64,000 bases of DNA from Staphylococcus sp. IVB6181 (GCF_025561445.1 NZ_CP095096.1:2087822-2151821), one strand, 5' to 3'; shown: positions 31,547 to 42,591, counted from the first letter of the stretch. The notes: generated by a model not told the origin, from the letters alone. Numbers and translations are program-made.

Positions 31547-32488
31547 CTATTTTCCCCATCTTAATGTGATTGCGCCCCAAGTCAGGCCGCCGCCGAAACC
31601 GACTAATACTAAGACATCGCCGTCTTTAATTTTGCCGTTTTCGAGTTCTTGTCCAATACTTAACGGAATAGAAGCCGCTGAAGTATTACCGAATCTATCT
31701 ACTGAAACACTCATTTTCTCTTTTGGAATGCCTAAGCGTTCACGAGCTGATTCCATAATTCTGATGTTAGCTTGATGCGGAATGAACATATCAACGTCAT
31801 CCGGAGTAATACCTGCTTTTTTAACGACATTCAAAGATGCTTCCGGCATAATACGAACCGCAAACTTAAAGACTTCTCGGCCGTTCATAAAGATCTTGCC
31901 GTTCTCTGGATTTAAATATAAATATTTTCCGCCTCTGCCGTCAGAACCCATTTCATAACTGATAATACCGTGTCCTTCAGATACTTCACCTACTACTGCA
32001 GCACCAGCGCCATCACCGAATAAAATGGCAGTCGAACGGTCTGTTAAATCCGTAATCTTAGAAAGTTTATCTACGCCGACTACTAATATATTGTGATAGT
32101 CTCCTGACTGTATGTACTGTTTTGCAGTGATTAATGAATACATAAATCCTGAACATGCTGCTAATTGGTCCATTGTTGAAACTTTACCTAATCCCAATCT
32201 TTCTTGCAGCATATTGCCGACAGTAGGAAATGGATAGTCTCCTGTTGAAGTTGCGACAATAACCATATCTATATCTTCAGGTTCAATACCTGCATCTTTG
32301 ATTGCTTTTACACTAGCTTCATACGCAAGGTCAGATGTTTCTTGATCTTCGCTTGCCCATCTACGTTCTTTTATACCAGTCATTTTAGAAATCCATTCAT
32401 CTGATGTTTCTAAAAAAGACTCAAAATAGGCATTGTCTACTACTTTTTCTGGAACATAAGTCCCAAAACCTTTAATACCCACATTCAT
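31547..32488 (-). CDS. fabH: 3-oxoacyl-ACP synthase III (FabH)
   Basis: Starts fatty acid synthesis by condensing a short acyl-CoA with malonyl-ACP. In staphylococci it prefers branched-chain primers. The 313 residues have catalytic Cys112 (AACSGFMYS), His in PHQANIRI (about 238) and Asn in [10 protein letters not shown] (about 268). AGAAGGTG lies upstream of ATG. First gene of fabH-fabF. Confidence 0.97.
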   Translation of the reverse strand: MNVGIKGFGTYVPEKVVDNAYFESFLETSDEWISKMTGIKERRWASEDQETSDLAYEASVKAIKDAGIEPEDIDMVIVATSTGDYPFPTVGNMLQERLGLGKVSTMDQLAACSGFMYSLITAKQYIQSGDYHNILVVGVDKLSKITDLTDRSTAILFGDGAGAAVVGEVSEGHGIISYEMGSDGRGGKYLYLNPENGKIFMNGREVFKFAVRIMPEASLNVVKKAGITPDDVDMFIPHQANIRIMESARERLGIPKEKMSVSVDRFGNTSAASIPLSIGQELENGKIKDGDVLVLVGFGGGLTWGAITLRWGK

Positions 32489-32514
32489 GGTTTTACACCT
32501 TCTTAAAAATAATT

Positions 32515-32531
32515 TTAATACCAGGTATTAA
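32515..32531 (-). promoter_or_regulatory. FapR operator of fabH-fabF
   Basis: TTAATACCAGGTATTAA is a perfect 17-base palindrome that fits the FapR consensus (TTAGTACCNGNTACTAA). It lies between the presumed start point and the fabH ribosome site. FapR represses fatty acid genes until malonyl-CoA or malonyl-ACP accumulates. Confidence 0.85.
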
Positions 32532-32746
32532 TTTATCATATTCTACTTTTTGAATACAAGTGCTTTATCATCATTCATTATGGAATTACTTATCCTATTA
32601 TAATATTTGATTGTCCGTATCACAATAAATGTGATATTTTGAATAGCAAACACTGCATTTATCGTAACCGATTTCCTGATTTCACTATACAAAGCAACCA
32701 CTCTAATTTATAATTAAAGTAAAGATATTTTATGGAGGCACAACAG

Positions 32747-32950
32747 ATGAGATACATTATGGTACTATTCTGGTCTATTTTGCTGCTAGAAATGGTTAAC
32801 TTCGTATTAAACAGTTTAGCCGGCGGCGGTCCGTTAAATATGATTCTTCCATTAGTATTAGCGGTAATTTTTACAATTGTTGTCGTTATCTTAGATGCTC
32901 TTATGAAACCGATTAAACAATCTGCAGCATCGGAAGATAACCATCATTAA
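32747..32950 (+). CDS. DUF2929 small membrane protein (YjzD-like)
   Basis: A 67-residue protein with two membrane segments (about 2-20 and 28-50). The start MRYIMVLFWSILLLEMVNFV resembles B. subtilis YjzD, which also sits next to the fabH-fabF genes. Function unknown. I chose ATG 32747 with TGGAGG upstream. It diverges from fabH. Confidence 0.78.
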   Translation: MRYIMVLFWSILLLEMVNFVLNSLAGGGPLNMILPLVLAVIFTIVVVILDALMKPIKQSAASEDNHH

Positions 32951-32964
32951 TTTTATGAACGATC

Positions 32965-32990
32965 AATCCAGCATATATTGCTGGATTTTT
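32965..32990 (+). terminator. DUF2929 gene terminator
   Basis: AATCCAGC pairs with GCTGGATT, followed by TTTTTC. Confidence 0.82.
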
Positions 32991-32997
32991 CTTTTGC

Positions 32998-33035
32998 CAA
33001 AAAACAAACAGCCCTATCGTCTGATAAGGCTGTTC
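32998..33035 (-). terminator. clpB terminator
   Basis: ACAGCCTTATC pairs with GATAGGGCTGT on the minus strand, with TTTGTTTTTT downstream. Confidence 0.85.
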
Positions 33036-33049
33036 TTTCATATAGCATA

Positions 33050-35656
33050 TTAAATTTGTGCTTCTTTAACATTGAATTGCAAACCGTCATCATCTAAATC
33101 TACAGTAATTGTAGTACCTTCAGGTAATGATTCTTTAATCATCATGCGTGCAAGCGGTGTTTCAATTTGACGTTGTACAAAACGTTTTAATGGTCGTGCA
33201 CCGAATTGCGGTTCATAAGCTTCTTCGCCTAACCATTTTTTCGCTGTATCTGATACTTCGATTGAAATACGTTGATCTAATAATCGAATATTCAATTCTG
33301 TTAAAATTTTATCTACAATCATACTCATATCATTAATAGATAATGGACGGAATAATACAATATCATCCATACGGTTCAGAATTTCTGGTTTGAAGTATTG
33401 ATTTAAGCTGTTCATCACTGCTTTTTCTGTTGATTCAGTAATGACACCTGTTTCTTTCACTTGTTCTAACAAGATTTGAGAACCGATGTTGCTTGTCATG
33501 ATAATAATTGTGTTTTTGAAATCTACATTGCGGCCTTTAGAGTCTGTTAAATGACCTTCATCCAACAATTGAAGCAATACGTTAAAGACATCTGAATGTG
33601 CTTTTTCAACTTCATCTAAAAGAATTACTGAATAAGGATTGCGGCGTACCGCTTCTGTTAATTGTCCGCCTTCATCATGACCGACATAGCCTGGAGGCGC
33701 TCCGATTAAACGAGAGACAGAATGTTTTTCCATATATTCACTCATGTCGATACGAATCATGTGTTTCTCTGAATCAAATAATGAAGAAGCTAATGCTTTA
33801 GCTAATTCTGTTTTACCTACACCCGTAGGTCCTAAGAATAAGAAGCTTCCGATTGGACGATTAGGGTCTTTAATACCTGCGCGTGCACGAATAACTGCAT
33901 CAGATACTAAGTCCACTGCTTTATCTTGACCTACGACTCTTTCATGCAAGATATCGCCCAAGTGTAATAATTTTTCACGTTCGCTTTCTACAAGTTTAGT
34001 CACTGGGATACCTGTCCATTGACTGACAATATCTCCGATTTCTTCATCTGTAACAATTTCACGGATAATACGATCACTGTCTTCTGATTGTCCATCTTGG
34101 AAAGCATCTTCTAATTCGCGTAATTCTTTTTGTAATTTAGGAATTTTACCGTGTTGCAATTCAGCTGCTTTTTCTAAGTTGTAATTGTTTTCAGCATCCT
34201 CTAATGCTTTACGGCTTTCATCTAATTCTGCACGTTTTTCTTGGAGTTTAGAGATTTTTTCTTTCTCTTGTTCTACACGTGATTGGATTGCTGCTTGTTT
34301 TTCTTTTTCGTTAGATAATTCTTCTTGCAGCTCTTTTAAGCGTTGCTGGCTGACACTGTCTGATTCATGTTGCAACGCATTTTCTTCAATTTCCAACTGC
34401 ATAACACGACGGTTCACTTGGTCAAGTTCTGTCGGGTTAGATCCCATTTCTGTACGAATCGTTGCACACGCTTGGTCTACTAAGTCAATCGCTTTGTCCG
34501 GTAAGAAACGATCCGTAATATAGCGGTCTGAAAGTTCTGCCGCAGCAACTAACGCACGGTCTTGAATACGTACACCATGATACACTTCATAGCGTTCTTT
34601 TAAGCCGCGCAGAATTGAAATGGTATCTTCAACATCTGGTTCAGATACACCTACTTTTTGGAAACGGCGTTCTAATGCGGAATCTTTTTCGATATATTCA
34701 CGATATTCATTTAAAGTTGTCGCACCGATACAATGCAATTCACCACGTGCAAGCATAGGTTTCAACATGTTGCCTGCGTCCATCGCACCGTCTGTTTTAC
34801 CGGCACCGACTAACATATGAATTTCATCGATAAAGAGAATAATACGGCCATCCGCATCTTTGATTTCTTTAAGTACCGCTTTCAAACGCTCTTCGAATTC
34901 ACCGCGATATTTCGCACCTGCCACAAGTGCACTTAAGTCTAATTCAAAGATTGTTTTATCAAGCAGTGATTCCGGTACGTCTTTTTTAACGATACGTTGT
35001 GCCAACCCTTCGACAATAGCAGTTTTACCTACACCAGGTTCACCGATAAGTACCGGGTTGTTTTTAGTTTTACGGCTTAAAATACGAATCGTATTACGAA
35101 TTTCTTCGTCACGTCCGATGACAGGATCCATGTTTCCTTTTCGGACTTCTTCTACTAAATCACGACCGTATTTTTCAAGCGCTTCATAGTTTGCTTCTGG
35201 GTTTTGAGATGTCACGTGATTTCCCCCTCTTATTTTCTTAATGATTTCTTTGATTACTTCATCTTTGTTTCCGACATGTTGTTTAGTTGTATCGTCGACT
35301 GCCATAGCAGCTAATAAGACATGTTCCATTGATACGAAGTCATCATCATATTCTTGCATAATCGCTTCTGCTTTATTAAACAGTTCGTTGGTTTTGCTGC
35401 CGATATATTGGCCATATTGAATATTATCGCCTTTCACTGTTGCGTGGCGTTTTAGTTTATCTTCATACGCTTTTGATAAAGCATCTGTATCAATATTTGC
35501 ACGTTCTAATACACTATTGAATAAACTTTCTGGTTCTTTTAATGCGGCAGTCAGTACCGCTTCAATTTCCACATTTTGCTGTTCATGTGCTTGTGCAATC
35601 TGAATTGCCTGTTGCAATGCTTCTTGCACAGCATAGGTCATCTTATTTGCATCCAT
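33050..35656 (-). CDS. clpB: Disaggregase ClpB
   Basis: An 868-residue Hsp100 ATPase that extracts proteins from aggregates together with DnaK. It has an N-terminal Clp domain (about 1-145), a first AAA+ module with Walker [11 protein letters not shown] (about 205), a long middle coiled coil (about 400-525, rich in Glu, Lys and Leu) and a second AAA+ module with [10 protein letters not shown] (about 605). No IGL/IGF ClpP-docking loop is seen, as expected. I chose ATG 35656 with GAGGTGA upstream. It is controlled by CtsR repeats just downstream of the promoter. Confidence 0.97.
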   Translation of the reverse strand: MDANKMTYAVQEALQQAIQIAQAHEQQNVEIEAVLTAALKEPESLFNSVLERANIDTDALSKAYEDKLKRHATVKGDNIQYGQYIGSKTNELFNKAEAIMQEYDDDFVSMEHVLLAAMAVDDTTKQHVGNKDEVIKEIIKKIRGGNHVTSQNPEANYEALEKYGRDLVEEVRKGNMDPVIGRDEEIRNTIRILSRKTKNNPVLIGEPGVGKTAIVEGLAQRIVKKDVPESLLDKTIFELDLSALVAGAKYRGEFEERLKAVLKEIKDADGRIILFIDEIHMLVGAGKTDGAMDAGNMLKPMLARGELHCIGATTLNEYREYIEKDSALERRFQKVGVSEPDVEDTISILRGLKERYEVYHGVRIQDRALVAAAELSDRYITDRFLPDKAIDLVDQACATIRTEMGSNPTELDQVNRRVMQLEIEENALQHESDSVSQQRLKELQEELSNEKEKQAAIQSRVEQEKEKISKLQEKRAELDESRKALEDAENNYNLEKAAELQHGKIPKLQKELRELEDAFQDGQSEDSDRIIREIVTDEEIGDIVSQWTGIPVTKLVESEREKLLHLGDILHERVVGQDKAVDLVSDAVIRARAGIKDPNRPIGSFLFLGPTGVGKTELAKALASSLFDSEKHMIRIDMSEYMEKHSVSRLIGAPPGYVGHDEGGQLTEAVRRNPYSVILLDEVEKAHSDVFNVLLQLLDEGHLTDSKGRNVDFKNTIIIMTSNIGSQILLEQVKETGVITESTEKAVMNSLNQYFKPEILNRMDDIVLFRPLSINDMSMIVDKILTELNIRLLDQRISIEVSDTAKKWLGEEAYEPQFGARPLKRFVQRQIETPLARMMIKESLPEGTTITVDLDDDGLQFNVKEAQI

Positions 35657-35697
35657 TGACTTCACCTCTGTTACTCAGTATGCTAAGCAAGTTTTCT

Positions 35698-35720
35698 TTT
35701 GACTTTGACTTACTTTGACC
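35698..35720 (-). promoter_or_regulatory. CtsR operator of clpB
   Basis: On the minus strand three heptad-like repeats follow one another: GGTCAAA, AGTCAAA and GTCAAA. They match the CtsR recognition heptad (RGTCAAA). The site begins nine bases after the -10 box, so it covers the transcription start. Confidence 0.87.
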
Positions 35721-35728
35721 TTACACCT

Positions 35729-35758
35729 AGTATAGAGCATTCGTGCTTTTGATTTCAA
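35729..35758 (-). promoter_or_regulatory. clpB promoter
   Basis: TTGAAA (35753-35758) and TATACT (35729-35734) are 18 bases apart on the minus strand and lie directly upstream of the CtsR site. Confidence 0.75.
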
Positions 35759-35849
35759 CTTATAACGCTTTAGAACCACTACTTTTTTTACCCTTTTTCT
35801 CTTAGTCATAACATCTTTGACTTTCGCATACTCAATCCTGTAAATATAA

Positions 35850-35886
35850 AGAAACTGAAGTCAGGCGTTGATCCCGACTTCAGTAG
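35850..35886 (-). terminator. Terminator after the OatA-like gene
   Basis: ACTGAAGTC pairs with GACTTCAGT around a 13-base loop, with TTTCTTTAT downstream on the minus strand. Confidence 0.75.
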
Positions 35887-35894
35887 TTTAAACA

Positions 35895-37748
35895 TTATTT
35901 ATCTTTTTTATCCAGACCCATTGTTTTGATAATTTCATCTGATAAAGCTTTAACACCCGGATATTCTAAGTGGATACCATCTGGTGCAAAGTATTCAGAA
36001 TGGCCTGCAGAGCGTTTATACCAATCGACTAACTTAACATTTTTATGTTCTTTTGCGGCTTCTTTCATCAATTGGTTGACATGTCCTTCATATGAACGCG
36101 GTACACGTGTATTGACTAAATAAACATTAGCTTTGCCGAATGAAGCAATGACATCATCTAATTGTTCTTTATTAAAGTCGCCGTTTGTACCTAATTCAAT
36201 AATGACATTGTCGCCTTTTTGATTATAGTGACTGTACTTTTCATTGATAAGCGGTTTGGCTTGGAACATATTACGTCCGACTTTACCGTCAATCACGGAA
36301 TTCGGAACTTGTTCTTTAAATCTTTCGCCGATATCAACCATTACAGAATCACCGATTAATAATGGCTTGACATCTGTATAGACATCAAGTTGTTCTTCTT
36401 GCTGCTTGCCGCCGCCATTGCCGAGGAAGTCCATTTTGCCATAAGGCACTGGGCGCACAACAAACTTATCGATTTCATTCGTATTGAATTGTGTCGCTTT
36501 ATCCTCTGTTTTATCTTTACCGTAGTGATCAAATACTCCAGCCAATATAACAGCAAACGGAATAGTAATCACCAGCAAGCAAATCCAGCGAACCAAGACA
36601 CGTTTTGATTTTGCTTTCAATGACAGCATTTTGAAGCCTTGTTTTCTAAATGGAGTTTCAACATATCGATAAGAGAACTCTGCCATACCTAATGTAAGCA
36701 GAACGTCCACAATGTATACCCATGCCGGAATTTGACCTGCCACAAAATGGCGATGTATCAAGACAGTGACTGGGAAATGCCAAAGATATAAACTGTATGA
36801 ACGCTGTCCGATATAAACAAATACCGGGTTGCCCATAAATCGTGCTAATAAACCGCTTGGATGTACAACACTTGCGATAAGGAACAATGTAATTCCTGAG
36901 ATTAAATAGAATCCGCCATTGTAAATCCAATAGCTTTGGTCTTCAACTACGACAAACAGACCAAGCAGAATAATTAAAGCTAACGTTCCCATAATATCTA
37001 CTGCCGAACGTACCGCAAGCGGCGGATCTTTTTTCAATCTGTTCGGCGGCCAGAAGAATGCTAAAATGACACCCAAAAGCAATGTCTGCAAACGTGTATC
37101 CGTACCGAAATAAACACGTGAGAAGTTCATGTCGGGTTGTGCAATCACTACCATTGCTAATAATGATGCTAATGATACAATCCAAAAGATTAATACCACT
37201 TGTTTATGTTTTTTAATTTTTGCCAACAATAATATAAGTACTAACGGGAAGAACAAGTAGAATTGTTCTTCAATCGCTAATGACCATAAATGTTTTAAAG
37301 GTTCAAATGAAAACTGATCAAAGTAATTCACATCTTTTGCGATATACCACCAGTTAGATACATAGAAAATGGCCGCAATCGCATCGTGTTTCACTTTCAC
37401 AATTTCTTCTCGTTGGAACAGCAGCGTTAATATTGTTGTGACACTCACCACAAACAACATAGCTGGAATCAGACGTTTTACACGTCTATACCAGAAACGC
37501 TTTAAACTGATTGTACCTGTTTGCTTATACTCAATTAATAAGAGACTTGTGATCAAATATCCTGAAATAACAAAGAACGTATCTACACCAAGAAATCCGC
37601 CAGATAACCATTGTTTGTTCAAATGGTAAATGATTATCCCGATGACTGCTATAGCTCGTAATCCATCAAGGCCAGGCATATAGTTCATTTTTTTCGGTTT
37701 CGCAGGTGACGTGCTGTTCTTAGATGAACTTCGTTTCAAATTACTCAT
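35895..37748 (-). CDS. OatA-like membrane O-acyltransferase with SGNH domain
   Basis: A 617-residue protein. Residues about 25-380 form a ten-to-eleven-helix acyltransferase-3 domain (GLDGLRAIAVIGIIIYHL, with the conserved His). About 440-617 form an extracellular SGNH esterase-like domain with LLIGDSVM, LGTNGD and DGIHLE, holding the Ser, Asn and Asp-His residues. OatA acetylates MurNAc in peptidoglycan and gives lysozyme resistance. S. aureus has a second OatA-like protein encoded next to clpB, and this is its positional counterpart. The acceptor is not proven. Confidence 0.88.
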   Translation of the reverse strand: MSNLKRSSSKNSTSPAKPKKMNYMPGLDGLRAIAVIGIIIYHLNKQWLSGGFLGVDTFFVISGYLITSLLLIEYKQTGTISLKRFWYRRVKRLIPAMLFVVSVTTILTLLFQREEIVKVKHDAIAAIFYVSNWWYIAKDVNYFDQFSFEPLKHLWSLAIEEQFYLFFPLVLILLLAKIKKHKQVVLIFWIVSLASLLAMVVIAQPDMNFSRVYFGTDTRLQTLLLGVILAFFWPPNRLKKDPPLAVRSAVDIMGTLALIILLGLFVVVEDQSYWIYNGGFYLISGITLFLIASVVHPSGLLARFMGNPVFVYIGQRSYSLYLWHFPVTVLIHRHFVAGQIPAWVYIVDVLLTLGMAEFSYRYVETPFRKQGFKMLSLKAKSKRVLVRWICLLVITIPFAVILAGVFDHYGKDKTEDKATQFNTNEIDKFVVRPVPYGKMDFLGNGGGKQQEEQLDVYTDVKPLLIGDSVMVDIGERFKEQVPNSVIDGKVGRNMFQAKPLINEKYSHYNQKGDNVIIELGTNGDFNKEQLDDVIASFGKANVYLVNTRVPRSYEGHVNQLMKEAAKEHKNVKLVDWYKRSAGHSEYFAPDGIHLEYPGVKALSDEIIKTMGLDKKDK

Positions 37749-38058
37749 GCACTTACCTTTCTTTCTATTATTAGATTTTCCATTACTCAGTACAGTTCAC
37801 TACTCGTACCGCTTTTTTACTTCTTATTTACCAATTGTAATAATAATGTAATAATCTTGCAATATCAAGATATTTTATGCTCATGTAATTAATTCTTTTA
37901 TTTAGAAAGAGCCACACAACCAAATGTAACAATTTTGTGAACTTTTTCCTGATAACACTATAAATAAAAAGAAACGACCTATCGTTTTCAGCTGTATTTT
38001 TCGCTTTAAACAAATAAGTCGTTTCTGTATATTTATCTCACTTACGCAATAGCAATCC
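37749..38058. other. Intergenic region between the OatA-like and MIP18 genes
   Basis: 310 bases with no supported gene. They contain the upstream region of the OatA-like gene and, at 37964-38026, the terminator of the MIP18 gene. A short minus-strand open frame here lacks a ribosome site and a recognisable product. Confidence 0.6.
37964..38026 (-). terminator. Terminator after the MIP18 gene
   Basis: AGAAACGACTTAT pairs with ATAGGTCGTTTCT (one G-U) across a loop of about 30 bases, followed by TTTTATTT on the minus strand. Confidence 0.68.
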
Positions 38059-38367
38059 TTAGCTCACGCCTAATGCAATTTTAGCGTAACGTGACATCAT
38101 GTCTTTGTTCCATGGCGGATTCCATACGATATTAACTTCTGTATCTTGAATCTCAGGAATTTCCGCAAGCACCATTTTGATTTGTTCAATGATTTGCGGT
38201 CCTAAAGGACATCCCATTGACGTTAATGTCATTTCAACTTTACATAAACCGTCATCTTCAAGATTAACTTTATAGATTAACCCTAAGTTAACGATATCAA
38301 TGCCTAGTTCAGGGTCGATTACGTTTTCTAATGCACCTAAAATATTATCTTTTAATGCTTCCTCCAT
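38059..38367 (-). CDS. MIP18/PaaD-type metal-sulfur cluster assembly factor
   Basis: A 102-residue protein of the DUF59/MIP18 family. The family core is NVIDPELGIDIVNLGLIY and LTSMGCPLGPQI, with the single conserved cysteine in the latter. SufT-like members help mature Fe-S proteins. I chose ATG 38367 with AGAGGTGA upstream; an earlier in-frame Met lacks a ribosome site. It appears monocistronic. Confidence 0.88.
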   Translation of the reverse strand: MEEALKDNILGALENVIDPELGIDIVNLGLIYKVNLEDDGLCKVEMTLTSMGCPLGPQIIEQIKMVLAEIPEIQDTEVNIVWNPPWNKDMMSRYAKIALGVS

Positions 38368-38609
38368 TATATTCACCTCTCTAAGCAATAATCATTAATA
38401 ACAATATATCAAATATCCGACAAAACTCCAATAAAATGCTATTATAGGAATACACTCAATTAATGAGTCTTACCATCAGCAGCAACAATGTTTTGTTTAA
38501 CTGAGCTTGGAAGAATAAGGCAATTCAGCCTTCGCTCCGCTCTATGTTTATTGACGTTTTACAACGTTGCTTGATTATAATTTCAACTTAGCATTAAGGA
38601 GAATATATT

Positions 38610-39455
38610 ATGGAACCTTATTTAATTTGTTTGGATTTAGACGGAACATTATTGAATGACGAGAAAAACATTTCACCTTATACATTTAAAGTTTTACAAA
38701 CACTCAAAGCACAAGGCCACCACATCATGATTGCGACAGGCAGACCTTTCAGAGCCAGCCGTCCTTATTATGAGCAATTAGGATTGACAACACCGATTGT
38801 CAATTTTAACGGCGCATTTGTTCATAATCCGACGGATTCAGATTTCCCAATCACGCATGAAACTTTGGATCCTGATTTAGCTTCAAGCATTATTGAATCG
38901 TTACGTACGATGCAAGTTAAAAATATTATCGCTGAAGTAAAAGATCATGTGTATATCGATACTTATGATGAACACCTATTTGAAGGTTTCTCGATGGGGA
39001 ATCCGAAAATCGAAACAGGCGACATTGTCAGCCAGCTGAATGAAGCACCGACTTCAATCTTGATTGAAGCTGATGAACATATGATTCCAAGAGTAAAACA
39101 AATGTTATCACGCTTCTATGCTGAAAGTATCGAACACCGCCGCTGGGGCGCACCTTTCCCTGTTATCGAAATTGTAAAACGGGGTATAAGCAAAGCAAGA
39201 GGTATTGATAGTGTGACAGAAGTACTCGGTGTCGACCGTAACCACATTATCGCTTTCGGTGATGAAGATAACGATACTGAAATGATTAAGTATGCCAAAC
39301 ACGGTATTGCGATGGAAAACAGCTTGAACGAGCTGAAATATATCGCAAACGAAGTCACATACTCTAATAACAATGACGGTATCGGACGTTATTTAAATGA
39401 CTTTTTCAGTCTCAATATTCCTTATCAATCCAATGCCAATGTGCATTCTTACTAA
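38610..39455 (+). CDS. HAD superfamily phosphatase, Cof type
   Basis: A 281-residue cytoplasmic hydrolase with the nucleophile motif DLDGTLL (residues 8-14), motif II ATGRP, the C2-type cap domain in the middle, and motif IV GDEDNDTEM near 215. Cof-type HAD enzymes dephosphorylate sugar phosphates, flavin or pyridoxal phosphates. The substrate is unknown. AAGGAG precedes the ATG. It has a strong terminator after it. Confidence 0.9.
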   Translation: MEPYLICLDLDGTLLNDEKNISPYTFKVLQTLKAQGHHIMIATGRPFRASRPYYEQLGLTTPIVNFNGAFVHNPTDSDFPITHETLDPDLASSIIESLRTMQVKNIIAEVKDHVYIDTYDEHLFEGFSMGNPKIETGDIVSQLNEAPTSILIEADEHMIPRVKQMLSRFYAESIEHRRWGAPFPVIEIVKRGISKARGIDSVTEVLGVDRNHIIAFGDEDNDTEMIKYAKHGIAMENSLNELKYIANEVTYSNNNDGIGRYLNDFFSLNIPYQSNANVHSY

Positions 39456-39475
39456 TTTATAGATTTTAACTTATT

Positions 39476-39548
39476 CAAGGTTTGCAAGTGTAACATTCGT
39501 ATTTTCATCCCACACTTCGCATCAAACCTTGTTTTTTTATACAATCAT
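39476..39548 (+). terminator. HAD gene terminator
   Basis: CAAGGTTTG pairs with CAAACCTTG, with an inner AAGTGT/ACACTT pairing, followed by seven T. Confidence 0.82.
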
Positions 39549-39569
39549 ATCTTTTATGGAGGTTATGCA

Positions 39570-40892
39570 ATGACACACATTATTATTGTAGGCGGTGTAG
39601 CTGGCGGAGCTACAGCGGCCAGCCAATTACGCAGATTAAATTCCGACTTTAAAATTACCGTGTACGAAAAAGATAGAGACGTCACTTTCGCAAACTGCGG
39701 TCTGCCCTATTATTTAGGCGGTATCGTTCACTCGCGAGATGAGCTTTTAAATTATACACCAGAAGACTTTAAAGCAAACAAAGATATCGACGCTCACGTT
39801 TATCACGAAGTCATCGGTGTCAATCCGCAAAACAAAACTGTTACAGTAAAAAACAGAACGTCAGGCGAAACATTTGAAGATAGTTATGACAAATTAATTT
39901 TAAGTCCCGGGTGCCGTGCAAACCGCTTACCGCTTGATACTGATATGGCCTTCACATTGCGTAACTTAGAAGACACAGATGCGATTGATCAATTTATCAA
40001 GCATCATGATGTGAAGAAAGTCTTAATTGTAGGTGCCGGCTATATATCATTGGAAGTACTTGAAAACTTGCATATCAATGGTTTAGAAACGGTATTGATT
40101 CACCGCTCAGAAAAAGTAAACAAATTGATGGATCAAGATATGAATCATGTCATCTTTGATGCGATGGATGAACGTAATATTGATTATCGTCTTAATGAAG
40201 AAATTGATAAGGTAGAGGGAAAAACTGTACACTTCAAATCTGGCAATGCAGAAGATTTCGATATGATTATTGAAGGCTTAGGTATTCTGCCGAACACTGA
40301 GTTCTTTGAAGACACTGATATAACATGTAACGAGGATGGCTATATTCCGGTCAATGAGTATTTCCAAACGAATTATGAAGATATTTATGCTATCGGAGAT
40401 ATCGCATCTTATTACTATCGCCATGTCGATTTGCCGACAAGTGTCGCATTAGCTTGGGGAGCCCACCGCGGTGCAAGTATCGTTTCTCAGCATATTGCAC
40501 ACCAAACAGCACCGCCATTCAAAGGCTTCCTAGGTTCAAACGCTGTAAAATTCTTTGATTACACACTGACAAGTGTCGGTGTTACACCTGATGACTTAGA
40601 ACACTTTGATTATGAAATGGTAGAAAATGAACAGCTCAGTCATGCAGGTTATTTCCCAGGTGCTGAACGTATCCACTTGCGTGTTTACTTTGAAAAAGGA
40701 TCACGCCGTATTTTAAGAGCAGCCGCAGTCGGCAAAGCTGGTGCAGATAAACGTATTGATGTATTATCCATGGCAATGCAAAATCAACTTACAATTGATG
40801 AGCTGACTGAATTCGAACCTGCCTATGCACCGCCGTACAGTTCACCAAAAGACATTATTAATATCATAGGTTATAAAGCACAATCAAAATAA
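39570..40892 (+). CDS. cdr: CoA-disulfide reductase
   Basis: A 440-residue FAD enzyme that reduces CoA disulfide with NADPH. Staphylococci use CoA as a major thiol alongside bacillithiol, so this protects against oxidation. The FAD motif [12 protein letters not shown] is at 8-19, the single active-site Cys43 is in FANCGLPY, the NADPH motif VGAGYISLE is near 155, and the C-terminal dimerisation domain ends [11 protein letters not shown]. Length is two residues more than I recall for S. aureus Cdr. GGAGG precedes ATG. Confidence 0.95.
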   Translation: MTHIIIVGGVAGGATAASQLRRLNSDFKITVYEKDRDVTFANCGLPYYLGGIVHSRDELLNYTPEDFKANKDIDAHVYHEVIGVNPQNKTVTVKNRTSGETFEDSYDKLILSPGCRANRLPLDTDMAFTLRNLEDTDAIDQFIKHHDVKKVLIVGAGYISLEVLENLHINGLETVLIHRSEKVNKLMDQDMNHVIFDAMDERNIDYRLNEEIDKVEGKTVHFKSGNAEDFDMIIEGLGILPNTEFFEDTDITCNEDGYIPVNEYFQTNYEDIYAIGDIASYYYRHVDLPTSVALAWGAHRGASIVSQHIAHQTAPPFKGFLGSNAVKFFDYTLTSVGVTPDDLEHFDYEMVENEQLSHAGYFPGAERIHLRVYFEKGSRRILRAAAVGKAGADKRIDVLSMAMQNQLTIDELTEFEPAYAPPYSSPKDIINIIGYKAQSK

Positions 40893-41043
40893 TCTTTAAA
40901 AATTTGTATTAAAAATTAACGTGAAACCGTTCATCTTTCACATTCTATACAAAATCCAACATTAAGAACATTATAATAATTATAATCAAGCACTGTATGT
41001 ATGTTATGATGAATACGGAATATCGAAGAAATGGGGAAAATAC

Positions 41044-41439
41044 ATGTTACATTTACACATTTTCAGTTGGGTCATCGGTATTATTTTATTTATCGCAGCA
41101 TATTTAAGTTTTACATCTTCAGGTGCCCCTAAAAAAGCTTACAAACCATTACACATGGCATTACGCTTATTCCTATTACTGATCTTATTCAGCGGTGTTT
41201 GGCAAATTGTTGTAGAATTTGCGACAGCGACAGGAAGCGCACACATGCTATTAACATTGAAAATGGTATGCGGTGTTGCAGTTGTGGCATTAATGGAAAC
41301 TACATTAATCCGCAAACAACGCGGCCAATCACATAACAGACTTTTCTGGGGTGTTATTGTCTTAATTATTATTACTATGGCATTAGGTATTATCTTGCCT
41401 GAAGGTCCGATCTCAAGTATGTTCGGTATTGGCCAATAA
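41044..41439 (+). CDS. UPF0344/YisL family membrane protein
   Basis: A 131-residue protein with four membrane segments (about 5-22, 39-60, 71-89 and 100-120). The start MLHLHIFSWVIGIILF and the block MLLTLKMVCGVAVVALME match the UPF0344 (YisL, DUF1516) family. Function unknown. It follows cdr, as I recall in S. aureus, but 150 bases apart. A terminator follows. Confidence 0.88.
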   Translation: MLHLHIFSWVIGIILFIAAYLSFTSSGAPKKAYKPLHMALRLFLLLILFSGVWQIVVEFATATGSAHMLLTLKMVCGVAVVALMETTLIRKQRGQSHNRLFWGVIVLIIITMALGIILPEGPISSMFGIGQ

Positions 41440-41447
41440 GCAATAGG

Positions 41448-41478
41448 AACTCATCACAATTATGTGGTGAGTTTTTTT
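41448..41478 (+). terminator. YisL gene terminator
   Basis: AACTCATCACA pairs with TGTGGTGAGTT around a short loop, followed by T7. Confidence 0.9.
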
Positions 41479-41489
41479 ATGTCGACACA

Positions 41490-41544
41490 AAAAATAAAGC
41501 AGCAAGCCGAATGCAGTTTTCCACTGCAATCAACTTGCTGCTTT
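41490..41544 (-). terminator. Terminator after the FAH-family gene
   Basis: AAAGCAGCAAG pairs with CTTGCTGCTTT, with an inner TGCAGT/ACTGCA hairpin. The minus strand continues ATTTTTT. Confidence 0.82.
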
Positions 41545-41593
41545 TAATCAACTGCTGTCTCAAACAGCTTGATGAAAGTAAGGTATTTATATT

Positions 41594-42505
41594 TTATTCT
41601 TCTTCTTTTGCGATAAAGTTTGTTAATGTACCGATATTATCGATTGTCACTTTCACTTCATCACCTGGTTGTAAATATTGCGGAGGATTCATGCCTGCAC
41701 CTACACCAGATGGTGTACCTGTAGCGATAATATCACCAGGGTGCAATGCGACGAATTTTGAAATCTCAGCAATTAATTCATCAATTTTCAAGATCATTTG
41801 ACTTGTATTGCCGTCTTGACGGATATCATTGTTGACTTTAGTCACAATGTTTACGTCTTCAGGTGTCGGCAATTCATCTTTTGTGACGATATAAGGACCC
41901 ATTGGGCAGCCGCCTGTTAAACTTTTAGATAAGAATGCTTGGTCTTGCTGGCGTTGTGCTGTACGGTCTGTAATATCGTTAATGATTGTATAGCCGTATA
42001 CATAGTCTAATGCCAGACCTTTAGGAATTTTCTCTCCAGATTTACCGATTACAACCCCTAATTCACCTTCGTAATCAAGTGTATCTGTAATATCTTTATG
42101 GTTTGGAATTGTTGATTCATCACCAGTTAAAGATGATGCTGCTTTAGTGAAGACATAAAGTCTTTCAACACTATGATTCAACTCATCTGCATGTTCTTTA
42201 TAGTTACGGCCAAAAGCAATGACATTATTCGGCGGAGTAACCGGCGGTAAAAATTCTACATCCGCAAATTGTACTTTATAGTCTTCAGAGTTCGGACTAT
42301 CTGTTGCTGCAACAACTGCTTTACGCACTTGTTCTTGGAAATCTAATGTATGGTTTTGTTCTAAACCTTCTAATAATGTCTTAGGATGGAAGTCGCCTTC
42401 GCCAAAATCAGCTAATACTTTTCTTAAATCCCAAGCTGCTTCTTCACGTTTTACTTTTACACCATAAGATGTTTCATCATTATGTTTGAATGACAAGAAT
42501 TTCAT
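41594..42505 (-). CDS. Fumarylacetoacetate hydrolase family protein
   Basis: A 303-residue protein of the FAH fold, which cleaves or decarboxylates beta-diketo acids with a divalent metal. The metal site [11 protein letters not shown] (about 150) and the C-terminal [13 protein letters not shown] are complete. The closest relatives act as acylpyruvases or oxaloacetate decarboxylases, and the true substrate is unknown. GGAGCTG lies upstream of ATG. It is downstream of addA on the same strand, but a long-loop terminator separates them. Confidence 0.9.
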   Translation of the reverse strand: MKFLSFKHNDETSYGVKVKREEAAWDLRKVLADFGEGDFHPKTLLEGLEQNHTLDFQEQVRKAVVAATDSPNSEDYKVQFADVEFLPPVTPPNNVIAFGRNYKEHADELNHSVERLYVFTKAASSLTGDESTIPNHKDITDTLDYEGELGVVIGKSGEKIPKGLALDYVYGYTIINDITDRTAQRQQDQAFLSKSLTGGCPMGPYIVTKDELPTPEDVNIVTKVNNDIRQDGNTSQMILKIDELIAEISKFVALHPGDIIATGTPSGVGAGMNPPQYLQPGDEVKVTIDNIGTLTNFIAKEEE

Positions 42506-42591
42506 TCAATATCAGCTCCTCATCTCAATCTTAACTTACATTATAACTTTATTTTCAGAAAAATAACAAATATTTCATTAATTCTCTCAAT

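Noticed and set aside
38461..38560. Possible gene remnant or repeat before the HAD gene
   Set aside because: One frame reads a short run of amino acids, but there is no start, no ribosome site and no similar copy in the window.
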